Part shown: positions 63,861 through 64,000 of the stretch, piece after piece
How the letters are laid out: each line of letters opens with the position of its first letter
How positions within the stretch are numbered: position 1 is the first letter of the stretch
Assembly (NCBI GenBank): GCA_963825645.1
Contig: CAWGTT010000002.1
Location: forward strand, 806,001 to 870,000
Reading direction: 5' to 3'
DNA length: 64,000 nucleotides
Origin: JADJPO01 sp963825645
GTDB lineage: Bacteria; Actinomycetota; Actinomycetes; Actinomycetales; Kineosporiaceae
Program-made: the position numbers and the translations under genes
Notes under the pieces: generated by a model
Databases searched by the model: none
What the model was told of the DNA's origin: nothing
The model's input: only the letters and a program-made list of their open reading frames with translations

Positions 63861-64000
63861 GGCGCGGCGATCTCCTGGGTGGTGCCGTAGTCGGTGAAGT
63901 CGACGGTGTAGGTCATCGAGGCGCTGTCGGGATAGAAGACACCGGTGAACGACGCCGTCCGCAGCTCGTCGGTGTCGGTGAGGGCGTACACGGCCGCAAA
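63857..64000 (-). CDS. LppX/LprAFG-type lipoprotein, C-terminal end (partial)
   Basis: The frame is open to the window edge and gives 47 C-terminal residues: FTGVFYPDSASMTYTVDFTDYG then EIAAP before TGA. This is the terminal beta-strand pattern of LprG-like lipid-binding lipoproteins. Its stop overlaps the P55-like start (GTGA). The signal and lipobox lie outside the window. Confidence 0.75.
   Translation of the reverse strand, partial: FAAVYALTDTDELRTASFTGVFYPDSASMTYTVDFTDYGTTQEIAAP

Overview
The window is GC-rich (about 70%) with strong G/C third-position bias, long antisense shadow frames, GTG/TTG starts and many start/stop overlaps (ATGA, GTGA, TTGA). With an LprG/P55-type lipid export pair, a wax-ester synthase/DGAT-like acyltransferase, DUF5302 and SCO7613-type proteins, a PIG-L deacetylase and bacterial Hen1/Pnkp sequences, it looks like a chromosomal segment of an actinomycete (Actinomycetota). 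Genus cannot be assigned from sequence alone. No rRNA, tRNA, CRISPR array, prophage or insertion sequence was seen.

Layout: 1-3.7 kb, an ABC exporter (ATPase tail plus permease), a MarR regulator and a winged-helix protein; 3.7-5.8 kb, pirin, a YciO-type protein and DUF5302; 5.9-8.5 kb, a decayed Hen1/Pnkp RNA-repair cassette; 8.7-17 kb, large membrane protein SCO7613-type, PspC, DUF2461, a GH26-like glycosidase, DUF4230 and RNase H; 17-19.7 kb, a second ABC exporter paralogous to the first; 19.8-26.6 kb, an acyltransferase remnant, a phosphopantetheinyl transferase, a saccharopine-dehydrogenase-like reductase, two MFS pumps and two small membrane proteins; 26.8-30.2 kb, a SWIM/SNF2 helicase; 30.3-34.9 kb, a PhnCDE-like transporter whose binding protein resembles the putative selenate-binding clade, with a TusA-radical SAM fusion; 35-40 kb, methyltransferase, DoxD-like pair, quinone oxidoreductase, PIG-L deacetylase, DUF3179 and Dps; 40.6-49.6 kb, HD-GYP, MOSC, rhodanese, NRDE, ThrC, nuclease, MsrB, SelO and CoA-binding genes; 49.6-51.4 kb, a collapsed nitrate reductase locus (narG'-'narJ chimera plus narI); 51.4-58.4 kb, FMN reductase, truncated YdeI, membrane proteins, threonine dehydratase, WS/DGAT and SulP; 58.4-62 kb, gene debris, a Rieske protein and a twice-frameshifted MMPL transporter; 62-64 kb, a P55-like MFS and the tail of an LprG-like lipoprotein.

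Two themes stand out. First, reductive decay: hen1 is frameshifted, pnkp is split and lacks its ligase domain, narGHJ has collapsed into a chimera, MMPL is broken twice, YdeI is cut short, and AraC, PfpI and acyltransferase fragments remain. Some single-base breaks could be assembly indels, but the large deletions cannot. Second, the intergenic space carries several families of long imperfect inverted repeats. One 23-nt hairpin family (10 copies in three clusters) lies only between convergent genes here, and in two of three places the neighbouring gene ends prematurely at the array. Another pair of perfect 25-26 bp stems differs only at compensated positions.

Many genes appear leaderless: a TANNNT or CANNNT hexamer sits 6-8 nt before the start codon and no Shine-Dalgarno is seen. 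I used this to choose several starts. All family assignments are by eye from motifs; no database search was run.
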